Assembly (NCBI RefSeq): GCF_001634285.1
Contig: NZ_CP015438.1
Coordinates: forward strand, 1,872,001-1,936,000
Direction: 5' to 3'
Length of the DNA stretch: 64,000 nt
From: Anoxybacillus amylolyticus
GTDB taxonomy: Bacteria > Bacillota > Bacilli > Bacillales > Anoxybacillaceae
Below the pieces are notes generated by a model, which was given only the letters and a program-made list of their open reading frames with translations, made no database searches and was not told the DNA's origin. Below, piece by piece: positions 8,865-18,604 of this stretch. Numbering within the stretch: the stretch's first letter is position 1; every line of letters starts with the position of its first letter. Both the position numbers and the translations under genes were made by a program.

Positions 8865-8932
8865 TGTAAAATAACGTCGAGTATAATAAGACATAGATAG
8901 GTTGTTCGGATATAGTATAGGGGGTTTCTGTA

Positions 8933-11803
8933 GTGACAACGCCATACCAAAGCCAATACTTTGCCTACGAGCTAACTCGACAACACTCTTCACGCTCAAT
9001 CGGTCGGCTAAGTCAGTCATTAATTAATGCAACAGTTGATTTAAACCCACACCAAGTGGAGGCAGCGCTATTTGCGTTTCGCGCTCCACTTGAGAGAGGA
9101 GCGATTTTAGCCGATGAAGTAGGATTAGGAAAAACGATTGAAGCAGGGCTCATTATTAGCCAATTGTGGGCGGAACGGAAGCGCAACATTCTTATTATCG
9201 TACCACCACCGTTACGAAAGCAATGGAATCAAGAACTTTGGGAGAAATTTTATATCCCGTCGATCATTTTGGAAAGCAAAAACTTTAATGAAATGGTGCG
9301 TTCAGGTCATCGCAACCCTTTCTTACAGCAAGATCAAATTGTGATTACTTCGTATCAATATGCCAGAAATAAAGCGGATATGTTACAAAAAGTAAATTGG
9401 GATTTAATTGTTTTCGACGAAGCACATCGCATGCGAAATGTGTATAAAAAATCAAATAAAATTGGACGTACGTTACGAGCAGCAACAGCTGGCTATCCAA
9501 AAATTTTGCTCACGGCCACCCCATTGCAAAACTCATTAATGGAGTTATATGGGCTGATTAGCTTTATTGATCCGCATATTTTCGGGGATGAAACGACATT
9601 CCGGCGCCAGTTTGCGCGCGGGGCGAAAGAAATGTCGGATGTGGATTTTCTTGATTTGAAACGACGCATTCAACCTGTTTGCCACCGGACGTTGCGGCGG
9701 CAAGTGACGGAGTATGTCAACTACACGCAACGCATCCCGATTACGCAAGAGTTTATGCCGACAAACAATGAATGGGAATTGTACGAAAAAGTATCCGCGT
9801 ATTTGCAGCGGGAACAACTTTTTGCGTTGCCGACAAGCCAGCGGGCATTAATGACGTTAGTTGTCCGCAAATTGCTCGCTTCTTCTTCGTTTGCGATTTC
9901 TGACACACTGCATTCTCTCATCAAACGATTGGATCAATTATTGATCGAGCTAGAGCGGGGTAAGCTTGAGACGGCGGCAGGATGTTTTGACGTTTACGAA
10001 GATGTTGATGAATTTAATGAAACAATGGAAGAGTGGGAAGAAGAGGAACAGCCAATACATAACGGGTTGTCACTTTCTGAAATGAAGCAGCTGATTTTAC
10101 AAGAAAAAAAAGAACTAGAACAATATTATGAGCTCGCGAAATCGATTCGGGAAAATTCAAAAGCAGAAGCGTTGTTAACCGCCCTCGAAAAAGGATTTGA
10201 GAAATTAAAAATGATAGGCGCGAATGAAAAAGCAGTTATTTTTACCGAATCACGCCGAACGCAAGCGTATTTGCGCGAATTTCTTGAACGCAATGGGTAT
10301 ACTAGGAAAATCGTGTTATTTAATGGCCAAAACGAAGATGAACAAGCAAAACAAATTTATGCAGAGTGGCTAGAAAAACATCAACACGACGACAAAATAA
10401 CCGGCTCGAAAACAGCAGATATGCGTGCGGCTCTTGTCGAATATTTCAAAGAACAAGCGTCGATTATGATTGCGACAGAGTCGGCATCAGAAGGAATTAA
10501 CCTGCAATTTTGCAGTTTAGTCGTAAACTACGATTTACCTTGGAACCCACAACGCATTGAACAGCGGATCGGTCGCTGCCACCGTTACGGTCAAACGCAT
10601 GATGTTGTCGTGATTAACTTTTTAAACCACAAAAATGAAGCGGATAAAAAAGTGTATGAAATTCTTTCGGAAAAGTTCCGGCTGTTTGAGGGAGTTTTTG
10701 GCTCTTCGGATGAGGTGCTAGGCGCGCTTGAATCAGGCGTCGATTTTGAAAAGCGGATTCAACAAATTTATCAAACATGCCGCACAGCAGAGGAAATTGA
10801 GCAAGCGTTTAAAAATTTACAAGCAGAATTAGACGAGCAAATTCAACTGAAAATGAAAGAAACCCGTATGCACTTGTTAGAGAATTTCGACGATGAAGTG
10901 CGGGAGAAGCTACGAGATCATTACCATCAAACAAGCTTGCATCTTAACCGCATGGAGCGCTATCTTTGGAGTTTGTCTAAGTATGAAGGCGCAAAAGAAG
11001 CGATATTTGACGATGAAACGTTAAGCTTTACGAAAGACGATGAAACGTACCAAATGATATCGCAAGCGAAAAAACAAGAACGTTCAAACGTCCATCATTA
11101 TCGTTTTTCTCATCCGCTTGCGCAAAAATGGATCGAACAGGCAAAAAGCCGCCAGCTTATCCCAAAAGAAATTACTTTCCGCTATTCGGATTATGAGGGA
11201 AAAGTGACGATTTTAGAGCGATTGATTGGAAAAGAAGGATGGCTATCATTAGACTTGCTTCATGTTCAGTCGTTAGAAAACGAGCAGCATTTGATTTTTT
11301 CAGCGATTGACCTAGATGGGGAGCAACTCGATCAAGAAATTTGTGAAAAAATGTTCGAATTACCTGCTGTGGAAGGAGAAGAAATCGAACTTTCCGAATC
11401 GATCGGTAATACGCTTCGGCGCATGAGTGAAGCGCAACAAGCGACCATTTTAAATGATATTATGGAACGGACATCTGTCTATCTCGACGCGGAATTAGAA
11501 AAATTAGAAAAATGGTCACAAGACTTGAAAAATAAGCTTGAAAAAGATATAGATGAAATGACGGTGGAAATTGAGCATTTGAAGCGGGAAGCGAAATTAA
11601 CCCGCAATCTTGCTGAAAAACTAGAAATGAACAAACAAATTAAAGAGTTGGAAAAGAAACGAAACGACATGCGCCGAAGCCTTTACGACCAGCAAGATGA
11701 AATTGATGAACAAAAAGATCGGCTATTTGAAGAAATCGAGAAAAAGCTTGAACAACGCACCGCAACCGAACATCTTTTTACAATCAAATGGAGAATCGTA
11801 TAA
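8933..11803 (+). CDS. SNF2-family DEAD/DEAH helicase/translocase, first gene of a restriction locus
   Basis: 956 residues, GTG start with GGGGG upstream. SNF2/RapA-like ATPase: Walker A ADEVGLGKTIEAG (about residue 60), Walker B/DEAH VFDEAHRMRN (about 160), LLTATPLQN (motif III), and QRIGRCHRYGQ (motif VI, about 545-555). Two insertions are acidic, and the last 120 residues are a long coiled coil rich in E/K. No nuclease motif is visible. It lies 17 bp before the methylase gene, so the three genes form an operon. SNF2 proteins remodel or translocate on DNA; accessory SNF2 genes also occur in DISARM (drmD), but no drmA, drmB or drmC lies here. Confidence 0.9.
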   Translation: MTTPYQSQYFAYELTRQHSSRSIGRLSQSLINATVDLNPHQVEAALFAFRAPLERGAILADEVGLGKTIEAGLIISQLWAERKRNILIIVPPPLRKQWNQELWEKFYIPSIILESKNFNEMVRSGHRNPFLQQDQIVITSYQYARNKADMLQKVNWDLIVFDEAHRMRNVYKKSNKIGRTLRAATAGYPKILLTATPLQNSLMELYGLISFIDPHIFGDETTFRRQFARGAKEMSDVDFLDLKRRIQPVCHRTLRRQVTEYVNYTQRIPITQEFMPTNNEWELYEKVSAYLQREQLFALPTSQRALMTLVVRKLLASSSFAISDTLHSLIKRLDQLLIELERGKLETAAGCFDVYEDVDEFNETMEEWEEEEQPIHNGLSLSEMKQLILQEKKELEQYYELAKSIRENSKAEALLTALEKGFEKLKMIGANEKAVIFTESRRTQAYLREFLERNGYTRKIVLFNGQNEDEQAKQIYAEWLEKHQHDDKITGSKTADMRAALVEYFKEQASIMIATESASEGINLQFCSLVVNYDLPWNPQRIEQRIGRCHRYGQTHDVVVINFLNHKNEADKKVYEILSEKFRLFEGVFGSSDEVLGALESGVDFEKRIQQIYQTCRTAEEIEQAFKNLQAELDEQIQLKMKETRMHLLENFDDEVREKLRDHYHQTSLHLNRMERYLWSLSKYEGAKEAIFDDETLSFTKDDETYQMISQAKKQERSNVHHYRFSHPLAQKWIEQAKSRQLIPKEITFRYSDYEGKVTILERLIGKEGWLSLDLLHVQSLENEQHLIFSAIDLDGEQLDQEICEKMFELPAVEGEEIELSESIGNTLRRMSEAQQATILNDIMERTSVYLDAELEKLEKWSQDLKNKLEKDIDEMTVEIEHLKREAKLTRNLAEKLEMNKQIKELEKKRNDMRRSLYDQQDEIDEQKDRLFEEIEKKLEQRTATEHLFTIKWRIV

Positions 11804-11820
11804 CAACAGGAGGGAGTACA

Positions 11821-13428
11821 TTGGCACAAAAACTAGAGTTAACGTGGATTGGCAAAGGCGAACAGCCAAAGCTCGAACCGCGCATTCTTCTTGAAGATCC
11901 GGAGCTTTCTTATCACGCGAAAGAACGGGTAACAGAAAATGATATTTTCGATAATCGGTTGATTTTCGGAGACAATTTGCTCGCATTGAAAGCGTTGGAG
12001 CAGGAATTTACTGGGAAGATTAAGTGTATTTACATTGATCCGCCGTATAATACAGGAAGTGCATTTGAGTATTATGATGATAGTCTAGAGCATAGCGCGT
12101 GGTTGAATTTAATGAAACCTAGATTAGAAATTTTGAAAAAGCTGTTATCTGAAGACGGTTTTATATTTATACAGATTGATGATTATGAAGCAGATTATTT
12201 AAAAGTGCTTTGTGATGAAATTTTCGGAAGAGCAAATTTTAGAAATCGGTTTTATGTTTCGAGGACTATAAAAACAAATAATAGTCAAAATGAATATTTA
12301 AAATCTTATAATAATGCAGTGGAACAGATTTTATGTTATGCAAAAAGTGAAAAGAGCCGATTAAATAAGATTTACAAAGCCTCTGATGACAAAAAACACT
12401 TGGAAGGTCAGTGGAAAACTTTTTATCAACGTGATGACAGAAAAACTATGCAATATGAAATACTTGGAGAAACACTTGATAGCGGCCACTGGATATGGAG
12501 TAAGGAAAAAGCATATGAGGCTGTAGAAAATTATAAGAAATATGAAGAATATTGTAAAAAAAACGGTTTTATTGATTTAAAGGATTACTGGGAAATGAGA
12601 GGGAAAAAAGAGTCGTTTATTAAAAAAGTAGAAGGAAGTCAAGCAAAGGATAAAGGAATTAGATATTGGATTCCACCTAAAGGTGGGATAATGATCAATA
12701 ATAACTGGACAGATTTATTAACGTATGAGAATAATGGATTTTTTCCAACGGCTAAATCAGAAAAAACAATAAAAAGGATACTTGAGATTGCAACCCAACC
12801 TAGCGACTGGGTTCTCGATTCGTTTGCCGGCTCTGGTACAACTGGCGCGGTGGCGCATAAAATGGGGCGGCGTTGGATTATGATTGAACTTGGGGAGCAT
12901 TGCCATACGCATATTATTCCACGGATGAAGCGAGTCATTGACGGAACGGACCAAGGCGGGATTAGCAAAGCGGTCAATTGGCAAGGCGGCGGCGGTTTTC
13001 GCTATTACAAATTAGCGCCGAGTTTGTTGAAGAAAGATAAATTTGGCAACTGGATTATTAATCCGGAATACAATGCCGAAATGCTCGCGGAAGCGATGTG
13101 CAAGCATGAAGGATTTACGTACAATCCAGACCCGCACGTATTTTGGAAGCAAGGTCAATCGACCGAAAATGATTTTATTTTCACAACTACGCAGCTCGTC
13201 ACCCACCAGATGGTCGCTGGCATCGTGGAACAAATGAAAGAAAACGAAACGCTGTTGATTTGCTGTAAGGCATATAACGTAAATGTAGATGAATTCCCGC
13301 AAATTACGATTAAAAAATTGCCGCAAGCGATTTTAAATAAATGCGAATTTGGTCGTGACGACTACAGCTTAAATGTCAACAATTTACCGATGAAAGAAAG
13401 AGAACCAGAACAATTGGAGCTATTTTAG
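11821..13428 (+). CDS. Type III-like adenine DNA methyltransferase (Mod)
   Basis: 535 residues. N6-adenine methylation protects host sites from the Res partner. The motif order is that of the beta class: catalytic DPPYNTG at about residues 73-79, then the SAM-binding FAGSGTT at about 335-341. The stretch between them, with lower GC and many AT-rich codons (12.2-12.8 kb), is the target-recognition domain and looks exchanged relative to both ends. Start TTG 11821 sits behind AGGAGGG. The res gene begins 12 bp after the stop. Confidence 0.93.
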   Translation: MAQKLELTWIGKGEQPKLEPRILLEDPELSYHAKERVTENDIFDNRLIFGDNLLALKALEQEFTGKIKCIYIDPPYNTGSAFEYYDDSLEHSAWLNLMKPRLEILKKLLSEDGFIFIQIDDYEADYLKVLCDEIFGRANFRNRFYVSRTIKTNNSQNEYLKSYNNAVEQILCYAKSEKSRLNKIYKASDDKKHLEGQWKTFYQRDDRKTMQYEILGETLDSGHWIWSKEKAYEAVENYKKYEEYCKKNGFIDLKDYWEMRGKKESFIKKVEGSQAKDKGIRYWIPPKGGIMINNNWTDLLTYENNGFFPTAKSEKTIKRILEIATQPSDWVLDSFAGSGTTGAVAHKMGRRWIMIELGEHCHTHIIPRMKRVIDGTDQGGISKAVNWQGGGGFRYYKLAPSLLKKDKFGNWIINPEYNAEMLAEAMCKHEGFTYNPDPHVFWKQGQSTENDFIFTTTQLVTHQMVAGIVEQMKENETLLICCKAYNVNVDEFPQITIKKLPQAILNKCEFGRDDYSLNVNNLPMKEREPEQLELF

Positions 13429-13440
13429 GGGGAAGAGGTC

Positions 13441-16119
13441 ATGAATCGTATCGTTAACGCTATTTCATCCCGTCTTAGCCTGCGGAAACCACAGAAAGAG
13501 TCGTTAGAAATTCTTGCCGAAGTGATTGAACACTTCGGCTTAAATAAACAAAACGATCCCCAATCATTACAAAAGAAGTTAGCGGATGTTAACGCGAACT
13601 TTCCAAGTGTAACAGATTTTGAACGTGAATTCCCTTCGCTCTGTTTTGCATTGGCAACAGGTGTTGGAAAAACACGGTTAATGGGGGCGTTTATTGCTTA
13701 TTTACATATGGCGAAAGGAATTCGCAACTTCTTTGTGTTAGCACCGAACTTAACGATTTATGAAAAATTAATTCAAGATTTTACGCCAAACACAGCAAAA
13801 TATGTATTTAAAGGGCTTTCCGAATTTGCGAATAAACAACCGAACATTATTACTGGTGACGACTATTGGCAACATGCGCTCTTTTTAGACGATCCAACAG
13901 CAGTGAATATTAATATATTCAATATTTCCAAGATTAACAATGAAGTAAAAGGCGGAAAATCGCCGCGTATTAAACGGTTAAGTGAATATTTAGGACAAAG
14001 CTATTACGATTACTTAAAATCGCTTCCTGACCTTGTGCTACTAATGGACGAGTCGCACCGTTATCGCGCAACGGCAGGGGTAAAAGCGATTAACGAATTA
14101 AATCCCATTCTTGGTTTGGAATTAACCGCGACCCCGCAAGTCGAGAGCGGAAGCAAAACGATTCCGTTTAAAAACGTGATTTACAGCTATCCTCTTTATA
14201 AAGCAATGGAAGATGGGTATGTAAAAGAACCTGCCGTTGCCACGAGGGAAAACTTCAATCCAGAGAAATTAAATCAGGATCAGTTAGAGCGTTTAAAACT
14301 TGAAGACGGCGTTCGTGTTCATGAGGAAACAAAACTAGAATTAGAACTATATGCTCGTGAAAACAACAAAAAATTAGTGAAGCCGTTTATTCTTGTTGTG
14401 GCTCAAGATACGAAACACGCAGAAGATCTCATGAATATGATTGAAAGCGACGACTTTTTTGAAGGGCGTTATAAAGGGAAAGTGATTACCGTCCATTCCA
14501 ATCAGCGCGGCGAAGAAAAAGATGAAACAATTAAAGAACTGTTAGCGCTTGAAGATCCTCATTCACAAGTAGAAATAGTGATCCATGTAAATATGTTAAA
14601 AGAAGGATGGGACGTCACCAATTTATATACAATTATCCCCCTTCGTGCGGCAAACTCAAAGACGCTAGTCGAACAATCGATCGGCCGCGGTCTTCGTCTT
14701 CCGTATGGTAAACGTACGGGTGTGCCGGCGGTTGACCGTTTAACGATTATTGCTCATGATAAATTCCAAGAAATTATTGATGAAGCGAATAATCCTACTT
14801 CGATTATTCGCCGTGGCGTTGTCATTGGCCGTGACGTGGCACAGACAGAGAAGAAAATGGTTGTCGTTGAATCAAAGGTAGAAGCTACGCTTATTGAACA
14901 ACTTGTTGGCGAAAATAAACCTGTCACTCCTGAGCAAGAGAAGAAATTTGAACTAGAGAGAAGTATTGCAGAAACTGTGTTGAAAACGATTGCTAATAAG
15001 CAAACGTTGTATAGTTCCAAACAATTAAAAGACCCGTCAGTTCAACAACAGATTATTCACGAAGTCAATGAACTTTACACATCGTCCCAGTTGTCCTTAT
15101 TTGAAGAAGAGCCGCAAAAAATAGTGGAAAACATGGTGGCAAAGGCGGTTGAACTAATTCCAGATTTGACGATTGAAATTCCAAGGGTGATTTTACAACC
15201 GACTGGTGACATTTCATGGGGTTATCACGATTTTGACTTAGATTGCAGTGTGATTCCGAAATTGCAGCCAGTTGCCGAAAATATTTTAATTGAGCATTTG
15301 CGTACTCATCAACGAGAATTATTGCAAATCAAAAAAGATGTTCAAGAGACAGAAGAGCACTTAGAAAATTATATTGTGTTTCATCTCATGGACTATCCGA
15401 ACATTTCGTATGATGACCATGCGGAATTGCTGTACAAGCTATCAGGACAGCTAATTGCGTATCTTCACAGTTATTTAAAAGAAGAAGACGTGAAAAATGT
15501 TGTCGTTTACAACGCAAAACGATTGGCTCAGCTCATTTACGCACAAATGAGAGATCATTATTACCAAGACGAAACGAATTACGAAGCGATTGTTCGCGTA
15601 GGGTTCGATACGTTAAAAAGTAGCACGATAACTGTTGATATTGATGAAGAAGTGCGCGATTTCCGCCAACCTGTCATGAATAAATCCTCGATTCGTGGCA
15701 TGTGCTTTGGCGGCTTTACAAAATGCTTATATCGAACGCAAAAATTCGAATCCGATGCCGAACGAAAATTCGCTGTCATTTGTGAAAGCGATCCATCCGT
15801 TTTAAAATGGCTGAAACCAACGCAAAACCATATCAAAATTTACTACAACCAGACAAAAGCATATATTCCAGACTTCATTGTGGAAACAAATGAAAAAATG
15901 TATATATGTGAAATCAAAGCGACAAATAAAATCGAAGACGATAAAGAAGTCAAAGCAAAAGCGAAAGCAGCAATCACATGGTGCCAACACGCTTCCAACC
16001 ATGCTCGCGAAAACAACGGGAAAGAATGGATATACTTGCTAATCCCGCATGATGATGTTGATTCGAACAAAACGATTAAGGGGTTGGAGGCGGTGTATAG
16101 AAAAAATAATGGATTTTAA
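13441..16119 (+). CDS. Type III restriction enzyme Res subunit (DEAD helicase plus PD-(D/E)XK nuclease)
   Basis: 892 residues, ATG behind GGGGGAAGAGG. Superfamily 2 helicase: Walker A ATGVGKTRLMG (about 70-80), LLMDESHRYRA (about 200-210), ELTATPQ, and QSIGRGLRLPYGKR (motif VI). The C-terminus has a PD-(D/E)XK nuclease core, IPDFIVE then ICEIKATN (about residues 808-828), with the D and E-x-K in place. Such Res proteins work with Mod to cut unmethylated DNA after ATP-driven movement. All three genes appear intact. Confidence 0.93.
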   Translation: MNRIVNAISSRLSLRKPQKESLEILAEVIEHFGLNKQNDPQSLQKKLADVNANFPSVTDFEREFPSLCFALATGVGKTRLMGAFIAYLHMAKGIRNFFVLAPNLTIYEKLIQDFTPNTAKYVFKGLSEFANKQPNIITGDDYWQHALFLDDPTAVNINIFNISKINNEVKGGKSPRIKRLSEYLGQSYYDYLKSLPDLVLLMDESHRYRATAGVKAINELNPILGLELTATPQVESGSKTIPFKNVIYSYPLYKAMEDGYVKEPAVATRENFNPEKLNQDQLERLKLEDGVRVHEETKLELELYARENNKKLVKPFILVVAQDTKHAEDLMNMIESDDFFEGRYKGKVITVHSNQRGEEKDETIKELLALEDPHSQVEIVIHVNMLKEGWDVTNLYTIIPLRAANSKTLVEQSIGRGLRLPYGKRTGVPAVDRLTIIAHDKFQEIIDEANNPTSIIRRGVVIGRDVAQTEKKMVVVESKVEATLIEQLVGENKPVTPEQEKKFELERSIAETVLKTIANKQTLYSSKQLKDPSVQQQIIHEVNELYTSSQLSLFEEEPQKIVENMVAKAVELIPDLTIEIPRVILQPTGDISWGYHDFDLDCSVIPKLQPVAENILIEHLRTHQRELLQIKKDVQETEEHLENYIVFHLMDYPNISYDDHAELLYKLSGQLIAYLHSYLKEEDVKNVVVYNAKRLAQLIYAQMRDHYYQDETNYEAIVRVGFDTLKSSTITVDIDEEVRDFRQPVMNKSSIRGMCFGGFTKCLYRTQKFESDAERKFAVICESDPSVLKWLKPTQNHIKIYYNQTKAYIPDFIVETNEKMYICEIKATNKIEDDKEVKAKAKAAITWCQHASNHARENNGKEWIYLLIPHDDVDSNKTIKGLEAVYRKNNGF

Positions 16120-16196
16120 AGAACTACAAATAAGCAGGTCCAATCGGATTTGTTCAGCTTGTCGACTTTTTACGGCAAGTTGTAATATTTTATTTG

Positions 16197-16225
16197 TTGA
16201 AAATCTTATTTGTATATTGTAAGAT
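16197..16225 (+). promoter_or_regulatory. Promoter for a small membrane peptide gene
   Basis: TTGAAA (16197-16202) and TAAGAT (16220-16225) with a 17-bp spacer, about 100 nt before a small ORF with a strong ribosome site. Confidence 0.5.
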
Positions 16226-16327
16226 ATCTACAAATTATATATGTATATTTCAAATTCCCTAAAGCCTCATCCTTTCCATAATATTCAAAAATTAATGTAC
16301 ATCCTAAAACGGAAAGGAAGAGAGGCA

Positions 16328-16483
16328 ATGAACGAATTGATTATTTTGCTTATACTCATAATTTCAGAATGTAGTTTATTTGTTTGTAATACAAGCATTG
16401 GATATTGGATTGCTTGCTTTAAGATCTTTTTTAAGCATTTCAAGAAGTGTGTGTATTTTGTATTGAGGAAGAATCGTAAGTAA
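16328..16483 (+). CDS. 51-residue single-pass membrane peptide
   Basis: MNELIILLILIISECSLFVC followed by a hydrophobic stretch and a basic end (FKHFKKCVYFVLRKNRK). ATG 16328 follows GGAAAGGAAGAGAGG, a strong site, and a plausible promoter precedes it. Very short hydrophobic N-terminus plus lysine-rich tail is typical of type I toxin-like or regulatory membrane peptides; no antisense RNA promoter could be established. It lies directly after res. No known family recognised. Confidence 0.5.
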   Translation: MNELIILLILIISECSLFVCNTSIGYWIACFKIFFKHFKKCVYFVLRKNRK

Positions 16484-16683
16484 AAATATACTCTCGAGAT
16501 GGGGGAGGAAAGGATGAGCGGGGGAATTTTTTCTCCCGAGAAAAGGATATAAATAAATTATAATAAAGAAGCTGACGATGAATTCCTCCCCAAAAGTTTT
16601 CACAAATTGGATTTTACAACTAAAAATGTTCTTAAGCGAATTGATACAAGTTTTGAATAAGGTGATAATCATTTAATTTTAGT
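16484..16683. other. AT-rich stretch with micro-ORFs
   Basis: GGGGGAGGAAAGG at about 16501 is an excellent ribosome site for ATG 16514, but the ORF is only 12 codons. A 33-codon open frame ending near 16660 (EADDEFLPKSFHKLDFTTKN) has no start and looks like a gene remnant. Nothing firm. Confidence 0.3.
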
Positions 16684-16716
16684 ACAGAAGCTTTTTGGCT
16701 TCTGTTTTTTGTTTTT
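16684..16716 (+). terminator. Intrinsic terminator, target of the IS1634-like insertion
   Basis: CAGAAGC (16685-16691) / GCTTCTG (16698-16704) then TTTTTTGTTTTT. The IS at 16719 lies directly downstream of this T tail. Confidence 0.85.
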
Positions 16717-16718
16717 AT

Positions 16719-18604
16719 CTCATATTTCGCAACTTGGTAGGGCAGAAGGAAAGGATTTTTTATTCAGTTTTTTAGAATAACTTTCGAACCAACACCAAAA
16801 GCGATGGTATCCTTTTTTTACCATCGCTGGTCGTTCTTTATCCCGTTAGACGTAAATGCTCTCGTCCATCCCTAATCCTTGCAAAATCCTTCGCTGCTCG
16901 TATGTGAGCGGTTGACCTAACGCGCGTTGGATTCGTCCATCCGGCAGTTCCAACAGGACGACCCTAACATACCAAAACAATTGAAAAATCGCTTGTCCGG
17001 TCGGTCGGGTCAGTTTCCGACCTCCCGCGCCCTTTAATGGGTGTTCCGGGGTGATGAACTGACGCACTCGGCGCTGGAAGACACGGTAAATCGCCAAGGC
17101 CAACAGAAACAAATAGCCCAATACCGCGACTCGTTCCGGTTTTTTCACGTAAATCTCATCCGTAAAGAACGGGTCTTTCAAGAAAGAAAAGTTCATTTCC
17201 ACCGAGATTTGACCTTTATACAACTTCAAGATCTCTTTCGCGTTCATCGGTTGACCTTTCCATTCCTCCGGAACGGTCGTGACAAGGACAAACCGGGACG
17301 CTTTCCGTCTCTCCTGTTCCCACGCATCTTGGTCGAATTCCACGTTCAAGCGAAGGGCGTACACCGTCTCCATGTCTGGTTCCGCCCCTTTTTTCGGACG
17401 TCCGCGCCGTTTTTTCGGGCGCACGATCGCTTCGACCGACGCCTCGACGCGATGGAACCGGAGACGAAGGGACGCCTTTAGAGACGCTAGGGATTGTTCG
17501 GCGTCTTCCCGACACGAAAACAGACGGCTTTCCCACTGGGGTTGTTTCTGCCGAAGAAACTCCGCTTCTTGGTTTCGCTCTTTTTCGAGCGTCTTTCCTT
17601 TTCGTTGGTCGAGCGCGCTGGATTCGACGACGATCAACCGGACCGAATGACCTTCGTACGTCGATGTCGTTTCCCACACCCGGTAGGTGGCTCCGTTTTT
17701 CTCTGCGAAGGAGAACGGATCGCTCCACGGCGTGTCTTGGGCATCGGCTTTAGCCAGCGCGGTTTTGACGATCCGGAGCGAAGAAGGACCTCTTGTGATC
17801 AAAAAGGCGTTGGCGGCCTTCGTTTGCGCCAGCGTGTCTTTCGTCATGGCCGCAGAATCGGCTACGTAAATCCATTCGTCTTCGATTTTGGCCTGCTTCA
17901 GCTGTTTCTGCACACGGGACAACACCTCGGGATTCCACGTCTTATCCGGCAGGTTGCCGTCGTGTACATCGCCATAAAACGGGATGCCATCCTCGTTGCC
18001 AATCAGCCCAAATCCGATCTGCTTTTGCCAACGATGATGCCGGTTGTAGCCATGCGTAATCTGCAAGGCATCCGGTGAGGCCGATTCATACGTACCGTAA
18101 ACCGATACATCGGTCGTATCGGCATGGAACACCCGAAGAGGGATTCCCTCTTTCTTGTAAATCTGCACCAAACAAGCCGAAAGAACCGCGTGGATATTGG
18201 CGTCGTACAGCCGATCCAGATGGCGCGCGATGGCATCGTCGTTGAACCAAGAAGGGGAAAGCCCTGGTCGGATCAGCTTAGGCAAATCGATGTCATGCGC
18301 CCATCGTTCCACATGAACGAGTGCTTGCCGACCGCTCAAGATATCCAAGGTGAGCAGCCAGACCACATCGCTGGCTCGGGTTTGGCATTGCGGATCCACC
18401 GGAACCAGACGGTCGATTAACGAAGGGAGACCAAGGTTCTTGAAAATAGTGCTTATTATATTCAAATAGGAACTTTCATAAATGGCACGGATTTGAACGC
18501 TCATGATGTAGAAACTCCTTTGCCTCTCTTGTGTTTCAAGGATTCATTCGACAGGAAGATAAAAAAATCCTCCCGATGTTTGTCGAGAGGGTGCGAAATG
18601 TGAG
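16719..18604 (-). mobile_element. Complete IS1634/IS4-type insertion sequence
   Basis: About 1886 bp. Terminal inverted repeats read CTCATATTTCGCA on the left and CTCACATTTCGCA on the right (reverse complement of 18592-18604). Both ends are flanked by the same 6 bp, TTTTAT (16713-16718 and 18605-18610), a direct target duplication that proves insertion. One transposase gene fills the element. It sits in the T tail of a terminator. Confidence 0.9.
16846..18504 (-). CDS. DDE transposase, IS1634/IS4-like
   Basis: 552 residues, ATG at 18504 with AAAGGAG upstream; intact. The catalytic triad is visible in order: HADTTDVSVYG (first D), YVADSAAMTKDTL (second D), and GQISVEMNFSFLKDP (E in the YREK-like region). 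Length and motif spacing fit IS1634-type transposases. A terminator-like inverted repeat (AGCGATGGTA / TACCATCGCT, about 16800-16826) follows the stop. It moves DNA by cut-and-paste; it has no link to neighbouring genes. Confidence 0.9.
   Translation of the reverse strand: MSVQIRAIYESSYLNIISTIFKNLGLPSLIDRLVPVDPQCQTRASDVVWLLTLDILSGRQALVHVERWAHDIDLPKLIRPGLSPSWFNDDAIARHLDRLYDANIHAVLSACLVQIYKKEGIPLRVFHADTTDVSVYGTYESASPDALQITHGYNRHHRWQKQIGFGLIGNEDGIPFYGDVHDGNLPDKTWNPEVLSRVQKQLKQAKIEDEWIYVADSAAMTKDTLAQTKAANAFLITRGPSSLRIVKTALAKADAQDTPWSDPFSFAEKNGATYRVWETTSTYEGHSVRLIVVESSALDQRKGKTLEKERNQEAEFLRQKQPQWESRLFSCREDAEQSLASLKASLRLRFHRVEASVEAIVRPKKRRGRPKKGAEPDMETVYALRLNVEFDQDAWEQERRKASRFVLVTTVPEEWKGQPMNAKEILKLYKGQISVEMNFSFLKDPFFTDEIYVKKPERVAVLGYLFLLALAIYRVFQRRVRQFITPEHPLKGAGGRKLTRPTGQAIFQLFWYVRVVLLELPDGRIQRALGQPLTYEQRRILQGLGMDESIYV

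Noticed and set aside
8933-16119. Calling the restriction locus DISARM or BREX
   Set aside because: No drmA/drmB/drmC, pglZ or brxC-type genes; only a SNF2 helicase in common with DISARM class 1.
17041-18420. Several 60-190 residue plus-strand ORFs over the IS1634-like transposase
   Set aside because: Arginine-rich shadows of the opposite-strand coding sequence, without start signals or motifs.
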